NCBI RefSeq assembly: GCF_024586455.1
Contig: NC_065921.1
Location: 46,026,574-46,090,573 of the forward strand
DNA length: 64,000 bases
Source: Bactrocera neohumeralis
Lineage: Eukaryota; Arthropoda; Insecta; Diptera; Tephritidae
Reading direction: 5' to 3'
The position numbers and the translations under genes were made by a program. A model generated the notes under the pieces. The model worked only from the letters and a program-made list of their open reading frames with translations, was not told the origin of the DNA and searched no databases. Of this stretch, positions 55,244 to 64,000 are shown piece after piece; positions within the stretch are counted from its first letter, which is position 1, and each line of letters opens with the position of its first letter.

Positions 55244-56547
55244 ACGGATGATGCTGTTACCTGACTGCTTACGAATTCTTGGTCTTTAAATGACATTCTA
55301 CGCGGACGCTGATAAACTGGTAATTCGTCTGATAAGGTTAATTTCATTTCTATTGGTGACTTTTCCGGTTTCCTGGGCTCATAAGTTTTTATTAACTTTT
55401 CAATTACCCTCACATTTTCTTTACTGATATTCGATAAATCTGCGTTTCCCCGCTCGTCAATTTCCTCAAAATCGCTTGTTAAACATAATGTTTCAAATTC
55501 TTTAAACCAAAACGTTTTTCCCTCAATGCTATTCCCAGCATCCGTTTCATTGCTTTTTTGCATCTCGTCCACAGAAGTGATATTGCTACCTGTTACCGCA
55601 GCAACAGGTACGACTGATACCGCAGCATCATCTGTCGCACATGGCCTACCATCACTCTCGACACGTTTTCTCACTACCGTAACCGCAGCTACAGTTTTCG
55701 TTAATGGCTTAAACAGAATTTCATCCTTGTTAACAACAAGTTCAAATTTCATTAGGACATCGCATCCTATAATTGCAGCGTATGGGATGTCCCTTTCTTT
55801 TACCACATGAAAAGCTATTTTCAACAAAACTTCTTCCACATAGATTTCGGCATCAAAGCAACCCAATGTCGTGAATTTGCCTTTTCCTGCTCCACTCAAA
55901 TGTAACTTATTCTTTCCTAGTTCTACGTCACCTAACATCATAAGTGTATCATATCTCATTACACTGTATTTACTTCCTGTATCTACTAACGCTGAAAATG
56001 TAAAATTATTCATAGTAATGTCCATAAAATAAAAATCTTTTGATTTCTTTGCGATACCTTCTGCTTTACCATCTTCTATCACGCTTAGATTTTCTCGTTT
56101 TACGTCTTTTGTCTGTTCTTTGCATTCATATGAAAAATGTCCGGTTTGTTTGCATTTAAAACACTTAAAAATGTTCTCTTTCTGACAATATTTTGCTATA
56201 TGTCCTTCATTCCTACATTTATAACACATCTTTCTCGAATTATTTTGACTATTTTTAACATCAACTTCACTTGTGTGAGAATAATTAGGTGCACTTGGCT
56301 TGTTTAACGAATAGTAAGGCCCTTTCACTTTCTCGTACACACGCAGTTGATCTTTCAACTCTCTTAAGTTCTTTGCCTGATATAGCATTGTCTTATTCGC
56401 CCTAGCATCTGGAATGCCATCTACAAAATATGTAATAATGCTCTGGTCATCAAGTGCTACCGGTTTTCCCATTTCAATCATTACATACAAATATTCATTT
56501 AGACCAGTGGTCGGCATGAGAGGATCTGTCACTGTGTTGGTGAACAC
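55240..56547 (-). pseudogene. Gag C-terminus with zinc knuckles, and protease
   Basis: 435 codons. The first 13 or so come from the insertion at 56502-56773 and are not gag. Two CCHC knuckles follow (CYKCRNEGHIAKYC at 108-121, CFKCKQTGHFSYEC at 129-142). The protease begins with ALVDTGSKYSVM (catalytic Asp189 in DTG) and has a GCDVL motif further on. At the end stands PVYQRPRRMSFKDQEF, the start of RT. The knuckles bind the RNA genome and the protease would process Gag-Pol. Confidence 0.9.
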
Positions 56548-56773
56548 GAAAAAAAGTAGCCCAGTGAGAAATTGGAATTAAAATTAAGCAAATTTTATAA
56601 ATAATTATTAGTATAATGAAAATTAACAAAATGTCTTTTAAGGATATTATTCCCTATTATCTTTAAAAGACTTGGAACATAAAAGGCATTGCATGGCACC
56701 AAAGGCATTTAGAATCATAAAATATTTCTCCATTTTGGTTTTGCAATCACAACGACTACAGCGTAAGCGTACG
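56502..56773. mobile_element. 272-bp insertion in gag
   Basis: The same 11 bases, ATATTCATTTA, lie at both borders (56491-56501 and 56774-56784). The gag codons (LNEY) are interrupted exactly there, which suggests a target duplication. Inside is an imperfect palindrome (CTTTTAAGGATATTATTCCC pairing with GGGAATAATATCCTTAAAAG-type sequence, 56631-56672) and a GACCAGTGGTC hairpin at one end. There is no protein. Its class is not clear. Confidence 0.65.
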
Positions 56774-56891
56774 ATATTCATTTAAACTTTCTTTCTTTGT
56801 ATTGTTTACGCCTATTTCTCAGAGCACGGTGAATTTCCGCTGCACATATTTTCTCTCCAAACTCATCAATAAGAGCATTTTTCAGAGTTCC

Positions 56892-57329
56892 CTAATCTCT
56901 CACTCCCACTAACCCACGCGCAAATATTTTAGCAGCGCCATTCAATAGTTGTTTCGCATAAACAAACTTTTGAAGCTCATCCCAATTCACTGTGTCAGCC
57001 ACATCTTCAAACTCAACAATCCAATGATTGACGTCTATGGAATTGTCACCAGTAAAAGAAGATACGCTATCTCTGATATCGCGAAGTGTAAAAGCAACCC
57101 TTTCTGTTCTTCCCGTACGTGTTACATTTTCCCTTGCGTTAGCCACGGTCGTATAAGAGTGTTCGCTTTCACTCATATCGTCACCCTGATCGTTCATTCG
57201 ATTTTCATTAAAATGCCCTATCAGTCTACTTTGTAAATCTTTTTTCAGTCCATGTGTATTTAAATTAAGATCCCTTAATTTCGTTCTCAACTCCTCAACA
57301 GTCATCGCGCGTATTTCTTCGATATTCAT
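56892..57329 (-). pseudogene. Gag N-terminus with SAP motif
   Basis: ATG at 57329. Residues 8-40 (MTVEELRTKLRDLNL, THGLKKDLQSRLIGHF) have the pattern of a SAP domain, a small DNA- or RNA-binding fold with LR-LR--L--KG-K--L--RL spacing. Then comes an acidic linker and the gag-core start VNHWIVEFEDVADTVNW and FVYAKQLLNGAAKIF. A TAG codon ends it at 56891, at a position where Trp would be expected; the frame continues beyond it. Confidence 0.85.
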
Positions 57330-57990
57330 TTTGTTACAAATATCTTAACTTATATTTACATAAATATGTGTTGTATAAAAATGAATATTAGAATATTTCT
57401 TATTAGAATATTTCTTACGAACTATCGTCTGCTCTCTCTTGCTCTTTCTGTCCTGCACGTTTCTGCTTCTGGTACAACTGCTTCTGTTGTTTCCGCTTCT
57501 TCTACTGTTTCTGGTACTATTGGTTTTGCTATTTCTGCTTCTTCAGCTGGTTCTGCTTCTCGTCGTTTTTGCAATGTTGCACCGAGTACTTGTTGTACTC
57601 TTTACTCAGCCGACACACTTTCGATTTGCGATTTAACGATATACTCAGTCGATGTCGCGACTGCGCTTTTTTCGTTAGACGCTGATTCGGCGTCGCTTTA
57701 AAGTTCAAATGTTTCACGAATTACGGTTTGCACTCTTTTGCTTTGCCGACGCACTTTTGCGATTGCTCAAATTGCGGACAGTTTGTCGCGACTGCGCTTT
57801 TCTGGAACATTCGTTAGACGCTGATTCGGCGTCACTTCAAATAACGTTTTGAATTTGCTGGACAAACGTCTTCTTGTATGTACTTATGTATACGCAAACT
57901 GTCACGCACTCACATACAAACACATATACTCTTATGATGTATGCCGAAAAAAAATTTTTTTTTTTCACTGTTCTCGGTCAAGCCCCCAAT
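57330..57990 (-). promoter_or_regulatory. gypsy leader and candidate tRNA primer-binding site
   Basis: The candidate primer site is TGGGGGCTTGACCG on the minus strand (57975-57988), two bases inside the LTR. Its first eight bases equal those of a tRNA-Pro-type primer site; the rest differs. The leader carries a direct repeat of about 55 bp (CGCGACTGCGCTTTT with CGTTAGACGCTGATTCGGCG, at 57655 and 57787). The same arrangement is in copy 2. Confidence 0.6.
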
Positions 57991-58802
57991 TGTGGGATTT
58001 TGCTACCACAACACGCTTCCAATTGAAATAAACAATACTTCACACAGTTCCAAAATTACGCTTTATTGCTAACTTTAATTCAAATTACAGTTTGTTAATT
58101 ATAGTTTTTTGATAACAGTTTTAATTATAGTTTGTATAAAATTGCAGCTCGCAATGACATTGAAAATGATTATATTAAAGTAACGTTCGGATTACACTTA
58201 ACTTCACAAACTACCGAAAATATTAGATCAGAAATACCGAAGAAACACCTTGCGACGATGACACCAGTTTAACGACTATTCCTTTCACTTCAATGAAATT
58301 TTAATATTTTGTTCAAAGTGAAATTTTTTATGCAAAAAATAAGTAAATAGGTCAATATTTTTGTTTTAAATTACCAATTGTTATTACAAATGATATAATA
58401 GAGCTATAATATAGCTATTTTATGCTTTTATTTGTAAAATAACGTCAAGTTTGTTAGAGCTGTGAATAATTTTACATTTTACATATTAGTGGCATCACCA
58501 CTCTACCTCCTCTTTCTATCTTCCATTCTACTGTCAACTCTACTGTCGTCCTACTGTCGTTGGCAAAAATAGGAGGATATTGAAGTTAGCGAGAACGACA
58601 ACTGTCGGCCTGCAGTCGTGTAGTCGTGCAGCTGTCAAAATAACACTGCCCTTAAGAACGTGTGTATTTTAATATTTGACAGATGTAGTTTGCAGTCTGT
58701 CGCCGTCTATGTGTTTACACTTTGACTTTAGCTTTTGTTCTCATTGTCTTTCCCACCTACCCGTCTTCGTTGGCGGAGTTGCCACCGATCTATATTCCCA
58801 CA
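57991..58802 (-). repeat. 5' LTR (812 bp) with an extra 446-bp block
   Basis: Apart from 58278-58723 it matches the 3' LTR. The block is flanked by GACT (at 58274-58277 and 58724-58727). Within it, 58587-58696 matches the gypsy LTR fragment at 5594-5703. It lacks about 36 bp of the repeated TAATTACAG units present in the 3' LTR. Confidence 0.88.
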
Positions 58803-58869
58803 TATATGAATAAAACCCAACATGAAAAGGGAAAACAAAAGCTAAAAGTGGTTCATTTTCGCCGAAGCA

Positions 58870-59680
58870 GTGATCTTTTTCTAACGGATTATACGAACTA
58901 GTCCTTCAGTTTTTGAGATATCGTTTAAAAATTTTGCAAACGTAATTTTCTCTTCAAGAAGCTTCTTATTTGTCGGAATTGCCGATATCGGACCACTATA
59001 ACATATAGCTGCCATGCAAACTGAACGATCGGAATCAATTGTTGTATGGAAAACTTTCACATCTATCAATGTATCTTCACAAAAGCTGGCACAGGATATT
59101 TTGATATATAGATAATAATGTAATATACGAAGAAATTGTTCAGATCGGCTTACTATAATATAGCTGTTATACAAACTGAACGGTCGGAAACTAGTGGCTG
59201 GTATGGAAAACTTTGACTTTGATAAGATATGTTCACGAAATTTGGTATAGATTATTTTCTAAGGCAACAATGTAATCCCCGAAGAATTATTCACGTCGGA
59301 TTGCTGTAGTATGTAGCTTCCATACAAACAGAACGATCAGAGTCAAATGCTTGTATTGGAGACTTTTTCAGTTAACGAGATGATTCTGCAAATTCGTCGT
59401 GGTTTTTTCTCTACGGAAACGCTGCAATAGTTGAAGAAATTTTGCAGATCGGATAACAATGCTATATAAAATGTCTAAAAGGTACATTTTCTTTATTAAA
59501 TAACCTTAATGTTTCTAGCAAACAACCAGGCTAAAAATAACTAGTAAAATGTTTTCCTTTGAATGAAAACCACTAGCCGGTGACGTCTTTAGGTTTACTT
59601 AAACACATAGTTACTTAAAGAAATGCACCTGTGAAGGGTATATTAACTTCGATGCGGTCGAAGTTAGCGTTTTTTCTGCC
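58870..59680 (-). repeat. DINE-like family B (minus, possibly two overlapping copies)
   Basis: It ends on the plus strand with GGGTATATTAACTTCGATGC and GAAGTTAGCG, the inverted start of the 32593 copy. The motif TATAGCTGCCATGCAAACTG and its variants recur three times (58995, 59155, 59310), indicating internal repetition. Confidence 0.6.
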
Positions 59681-60022
59681 ACATTTTCGAGTTTCTTCAT
59701 TCTTCTTCAAAATTAAAAATGCCGCAAGCTTTGTGAGTGAATAATTTTTGTTGCTCCTTTCAGTAAGCAACTATTTCTTAAGTGCTCTTTTAATGCAATT
59801 GCTACTCGTTTCTCCTTTTGCTGCACCAATGTGCAGTACTCGCTTCCTTTGTTCAGTTTTGAGCAATAAATAGTAAATTCAATTGTGGTTTTTATGCTGT
59901 GAAAATTGTATAAGCATATTTTCAGTGATGTTTAGTATATTGGATATAAAAAACAAAAAAATCAATAATTCAGATTTTCGAACTTGGATGAAATATACGG
60001 CACGCTTATGATTGCTTCTCAT

Positions 60023-60216
60023 TTCTTTTTGTATGGCAGCTACCTGCTATATCCGATATACTTACATACGAGTACGTGCTTCCAACAAATGAGCAGCATC
60101 TTGGGGTAAAAAGAATGTGCACAAATTTTTCAGATCGATATCGAAGAAACTGTGGAAATAGCGTATTACTGTCAGACGGACAAATGGTCATAGCTAAGTC
60201 AACTCAAATCGTTATT
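60023..60216 (+). repeat. DINE-like family B fragment interrupted by copy A2
   Basis: Contains TTGTATGGCAGCTACCTGCT, AATGAGCAGCATCTTGGGG and CAGACGGACAAATGG. It breaks off exactly where copy A2 starts. Confidence 0.55.
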
Positions 60217-61290
60217 TTTATACTCTCGCAACAATGTTGCTAAGGAGAGTATTATAGTTTTGTTCACATAACGGTTGTTTGTAAGTCCTAAAACTAAAAG
60301 AGTCAGATATAGGGTTATGTATACCAAAGTGATCAGGATGACGAGTAGAGTCGAAATCCGGATGTCTGTCTGTCCGTCCGTCCGTCTGTCCGTCCGTCCG
60401 TGCAAGCTGTAACTTGAGTAAAAATTTAGATATCATGATGAAACTTGGTACACGTATTCCTTGGCTCCATAGGAAGGTTAAGTTCGAAGACGGGCAAAAT
60501 CGGCCAACTGCCACGCCCACAAAATGGCGGAAACCGAAAACCTATAAAGCGTCATAACTAAGCCATAAATAAAGATATCAAAGTGAAATTTGGCACAAGA
60601 GATCGCATTAGGGAGGGGCATATTTGGACGTAATTTTTTTGGAAAAGTGGGCGTGGCCCCGCCCCCTACTAAGTTTTTTGTACGTATCTCGGAAACTACT
60701 ATAGCTATGCCAACCAAACTCTACAGAGTCGTTTTCTTTAGGCATTTCCATATACAGTTCAAAAATGGAAGAAATCGGATATTAACCACGCCCACCTCCC
60801 ATACAAAGGTTATGTTGAAAATCACTAAAAATGCGTTAACGGACTAACAAAAAACGTCAGAAACACTAAATTTTACGGAAGAAATTGCAGAAGGAAGCTG
60901 CACCCAGGCTTTTTTGAAAAATTGAAAATGGGCGTGGCCTCGCCCACTTATGGACCAAAAACCATATCTCAGGAACTACTAAACCGATTTCAATGAAATT
61001 CGGTATATAATATTTTCTTAACACCCTGATGGCATGTACGAAATATAGGTGAAATCGGTTCACAACCACGCCTTCTTCCAACATAACGCTATTTTGAATT
61101 CCATCTGATGCCTTCTCTGTGTAATATATAGTACATTAGGAACCAATAATGATAGCGGAATAAAACTTTACAAAAATACGGTATTTGAAAAATATGTAAA
61201 TGACGTATAATGAAATCTCGATTATCACTTTATCATGCGAGAGTATAAAATGTTCGGTGACACCCGAACTTAGCCCTTCCTTACTTGTTT
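60217..61290 (+). repeat. DINE-1/mini-me-like repeat (copy A2)
   Basis: Complete. It has the start hairpin TACTCTCGCAACAATGTTGC with GGAGAGTA, a (GTCY)n block at 60366-60400 and the end GACACCCGAACTTAGCCCTT. Nearly identical to A1 over its length. Open frames on the complement (60199-60520) are translations of the microsatellite and not genes. Confidence 0.78.
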
Positions 61291-61706
61291 CAGATGGTTT
61301 CGCTGAAATATTATGAGATCTCCTACCGACTCTGTGAAAATGTATGAAATTGGAAGATAACCCTGCTCAATCCCCATATAACGGTACTGTTCAAAACTAC
61401 TAAAAGCGCTGTAAATACATAACTAATTACGCCAGAGACATACAATTTTACCTCCGATTTAAATTTTCAGCACGATTCATTGTTCTTACATTTTATTGAC
61501 AGTGTATCTTTGTGCTAAAATGGATAAATTTGAGCGAAAACTTGACCTATCCTCCATTACCAGGATTTTCGAACATCCGGCAGACATTACTCTATGTATA
61601 TGACGGTTTTACACCCTAAAGTATTTCCCTTGTATTGATTCGTGCAAGTTGCAAGAGAATAAAATGTTCGGTTGCACCCGAACTTAGCCCTCCCTTACAT
61701 GTATTT
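61291..61706 (+). repeat. Partial DINE-like copy between A2 and A3
   Basis: Begins in the middle of the family (AGATAACCCTGCTCAATCCC, as in 20580-21498) and ends with GTTCGGTTGCACCCGAAC and TTAGCCCTCCCTTACATG, the family's 3' end. Copy A3 starts directly afterwards. Confidence 0.65.
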
Positions 61707-62677
61707 TTATACTCTCGCAACAATGTTGCTAAGGAGAGTATTATAGTTTTGTTCACATAACGGTTGTTTGTAAGTCCGAAAACTAAAAGAGTCAGATATA
61801 GAGTTATGTATACCAAAGTGATCAGGGCGACGAGTAGAGTTGAAATCTGGATGTTTGTCTGTCCGTCCGTCCGTCCGTGCTAGCTGTAACTTGAGTAAAA
61901 ATTGAGATATCATGATGAAACTTGGTACACGTATTCCTTGGCTCCATAAGAAGGTTAAGTTCGAAGATGGGCAAAATCGGCCCACTGCCACGCCCACAAA
62001 ATGGCGGAAACCGAAAACTTATAAAGTGTCATACCTAAGACATAAATAAAGATATTAAAGTGAAATTTGGCACAAAGGATCGCATTAGAGAGGGGCATAT
62101 TTGGACGCAATTTTTTTGGAAAAGTGGGCGTGGCCCCGCCCCCTACTAAGTTTTTTATACATATCTCGGAAACTACTATAGCTATGTAAACCAAACTCTA
62201 CAGAGTCGTTTTCTTCAGGCATTTACATATACAGTTCAAAAATGGAAGAAATCGGATAATAACCACGTCCACCTCCCATACAAAGGTTATGTTGAAAATC
62301 ACTAAAAGTGCGTTAACGGACTAACAAAAAACGTCAGAAACACTAAATTTTACGGAAGAAATGGCAGAAAGAAGTTGCACCCAAGCTTTCTTTAAAAATT
62401 TAAAATGGGCGTGGCCTCGCCCACTTAAGAACCAAAAACCATATCTCAGGAACTACTAGACCGATTTCAGTGAAATTCGGTATATAATATTTTCTTAACA
62501 CCCTGATGACATGTACGAAATATAGGTGAAATCGGTTCACAACCACGCCTTCTTCCAATATAACGCTCTTTTGAATTCCATCTGATGCCTTCTCTGTATA
62601 ATATATACATTAGGAACCAATGATGATAGCGGAATAAAACTTTACACAAATACGGTATTTGAAAAATATGTAAATGA
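61707..62677 (+). repeat. DINE-1/mini-me-like repeat (copy A3, 3'-truncated)
   Basis: Same start hairpin as A2 and a shorter GTCY block (61858-61880). It matches A1 and A2 to GAAAAATATGTAAATGA, where it breaks off about 100 bp before the usual end. Confidence 0.75.
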
Positions 62678-62743
62678 AAATAACCTCGTGAGGGATGCCA
62701 ACTTTTTACACCCCTGGAACATATTGTTACATAGTATGATAAT

Positions 62744-63672
62744 GTAAGGACGACTAAGTTCGAGTGTTTCCGAACTTTTTATACTCTTACATCTTGCAAG
62801 GACGAAAGTTGACTAAATACCATCAGGTGTTGGCAAAACTTATTTTAAAGATGTTGCGAAAAGTTTTAACAACGAAATCGAGCATGAATTTTACTTCCCG
62901 TTAGTTAAAATTATACCAAAATTTAGGGACAGAAAAATAGAAGCTGATTGCATAAATTTTTTGACATTGAGAACTTATTTTTAAGCAATTTTATATATAA
63001 ATATATGTATACATATATGTGGAGTAAAGTCAGCCGGACTTTTCTAATGCCAGAATATCAGTTATATGGTGGCTAGGTCGAGTTTTCGCCCTTTTAGACA
63101 CTTAGATACACTGTTATGAGTAAAACACGCTTTGTAATTTTCATTGAGATAACTCACATGTACCTATATATACGGTACAAAGTCACCCCGAAATTCGAAA
63201 ATCTTTATATTAGGTATATGGGAGCTATGGGAATTATTGAACGATTCAACTCACAAATTGAACGTTAATTTCGAACAAAAGTCAGTCATGCACACTGGCG
63301 TCCACAAATTTGGCATCGCCAACCCCTATTTTTTAAACTTTTCAGCCCACAAGATAAACAAGAGAGTTTTCTGTACAAAAGCGTGAGTTTGTAACGCCAG
63401 TTTGTGTGAAAAGTTTTTAGTCGTTCCAGCAAATTACCGGCTTCCTAGATCGGAAAGGCAAAATTTCATCAATATCTCAAACAGTGAGGTACTTATTCGC
63501 GTACAGTATATACAAACGGACAAAAAGACATGTCTAAATTGACTCAGATCATCACGCAGTATATACTATATTCTCATAATATATGAATATTTACTATATT
63601 CTTATACCTTAAGAGCATATAGGCATTACAAACTTCATGGCAAACTTAATATATGCTGTTTAGGGTATAATA
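62744..63672 (+). repeat. DINE-like repeat, family B-type end
   Basis: Starts AAGGACGACTAAGTTCGAGT and contains GTCAGCCGGACTTTTCTAAT. Ends ACTTCATGGCAAACTTAATA and TGCTGTTTAGGGTATAATAA, as in the 32593 copy. The last 330 bp of the window (63673-64000) show nothing. Confidence 0.6.
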
Positions 63673-64000
63673 ATAGTCACCGTCATCAATGAAAGCAGCA
63701 ATAACTATGCAACATCTTAACATTAATTTTATCTGATACATTCTGTTTTATCTGCTACGAATAATTGTGTTTTCGTAATAAAATTCCTGATGCATATGTG
63801 TATGTGTGTTTGTGGCATTTTCGCAAATTGTAAGGAATAATTGACTTTGACTAATTGAAAGGCAAATGTCAGGAAGAAAGATTTTAGAAAGAATATTTTC
63901 CTTAGCTTAGTGCTTAGAAGTGGTGAATTTTTTATCTGGATTTTAATATTGTAGACAGTAGAAAAATTAACCGAATAGAAGTATAAATCATAGATAGTTA

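Larger units (their letters stand above)
52513..58802 (-). mobile_element. Complete but inactive Ty3/gypsy LTR retrotransposon
   Basis: About 6.29 kb, minus strand, with LTRs at 57991-58802 (5') and 52513-52913 (3') that start TGTGGGAA and end ATCCCACA. TATA stands directly outside both ends (52509-52512, 58803-58806). The order is LTR, primer site, leader, gag with SAP and zinc knuckles, protease, RT, RNase H, integrase, LTR, which is the Ty3/gypsy order. No envelope gene was seen. It carries nonsense codons, frameshifts, a 283-bp insertion in gag and unequal LTRs, so it cannot be active. Confidence 0.93.

Noticed and set aside
57366..57701. Ser/Ala-rich plus-strand frame resembling a secreted protein, also at 49896-50135
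   Set aside because: It lies antisense to the gypsy leader and occurs in both copies of the retrotransposon; the composition comes from the leader's repeats.
60199..60520. Minus-strand frames with repeated Thr-Asp-Gly-Arg residues, also near 39889 and 61707
   Set aside because: They are translations of the GTCY microsatellite and flanks in DINE-like repeats; they recur in every copy and have no independent support.

Overview
The window is AT-rich eukaryotic DNA that looks like an intergenic or intronic stretch of a dipteran genome. A tephritid fruit fly is my best guess, from the kinds of repeats present and from general familiarity with such genomes; I could not search a database. Translation of both strands gives almost only transposable-element proteins: Transib, hAT, PIF/Harbinger, pogo/Tc1/mariner and Helitron elements, RTE-type LINEs, Ty3/gypsy and BEL/Pao retrotransposons, and many non-coding DINE-1/mini-me-like repeats. 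I found no convincing host gene, tRNA, rRNA or CRISPR array. Two runs of exactly 100 N (4441-4540 and 49387-49486) are assembly gaps, and each one interrupts a repeat.

Layout, left third. At 110-2200 is a complete but internally deleted Transib element with a 5-bp target duplication. From 3.0 to 5.8 kb is a patchwork of BEL/Pao reverse transcriptase, short tandem repeats, a Ty3/gypsy 3' end, a gap, a hAT transposase N-terminus and a second LTR piece. At 5859-9176 is a DNA transposon with about 315-bp terminal inverted repeats and a broken, intron-containing transposase that I cannot place in a named superfamily. RTE copy 1 is at 10931-13422 (minus strand). RTE copies 2 and 3 are joined head to tail at 14432-20075 and share one 13-bp target duplication.

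Middle third. At 20.6-33.1 kb are DINE-like repeats, a direct segmental duplication with a hAT-type MITE inserted in one copy (the other copy is the empty site), three Tc1/mariner remnants and a 218-bp MITE whose ends resemble the 5859-9176 transposon. At 33955-36667 is a PIF/Harbinger element that still shows both of its genes; a pogo-like element sits inside an intron of the Myb-like gene. RTE copy 4 is at 37165-38998, and a DINE-like copy at 39888-40960.

Right third. At 43975-45782 is a Helitron remnant with an intact 3' terminus. Next come a mariner remnant, a LINE RNase H remnant, the 5' part of a Ty3/gypsy copy beside the second gap, and at 52513-58802 a structurally complete Ty3/gypsy element (LTRs, TATA duplication, gag, protease, RT, RNase H, integrase) that is inactivated by stops, frameshifts and insertions. 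The window ends in a head-to-tail cluster of DINE-like repeats (58.9-63.7 kb).

Almost every coding remnant is broken, so the genes do not form a working pathway. What the window records is the order of insertions: nested elements, internal deletions, target duplications and filled or empty sites.
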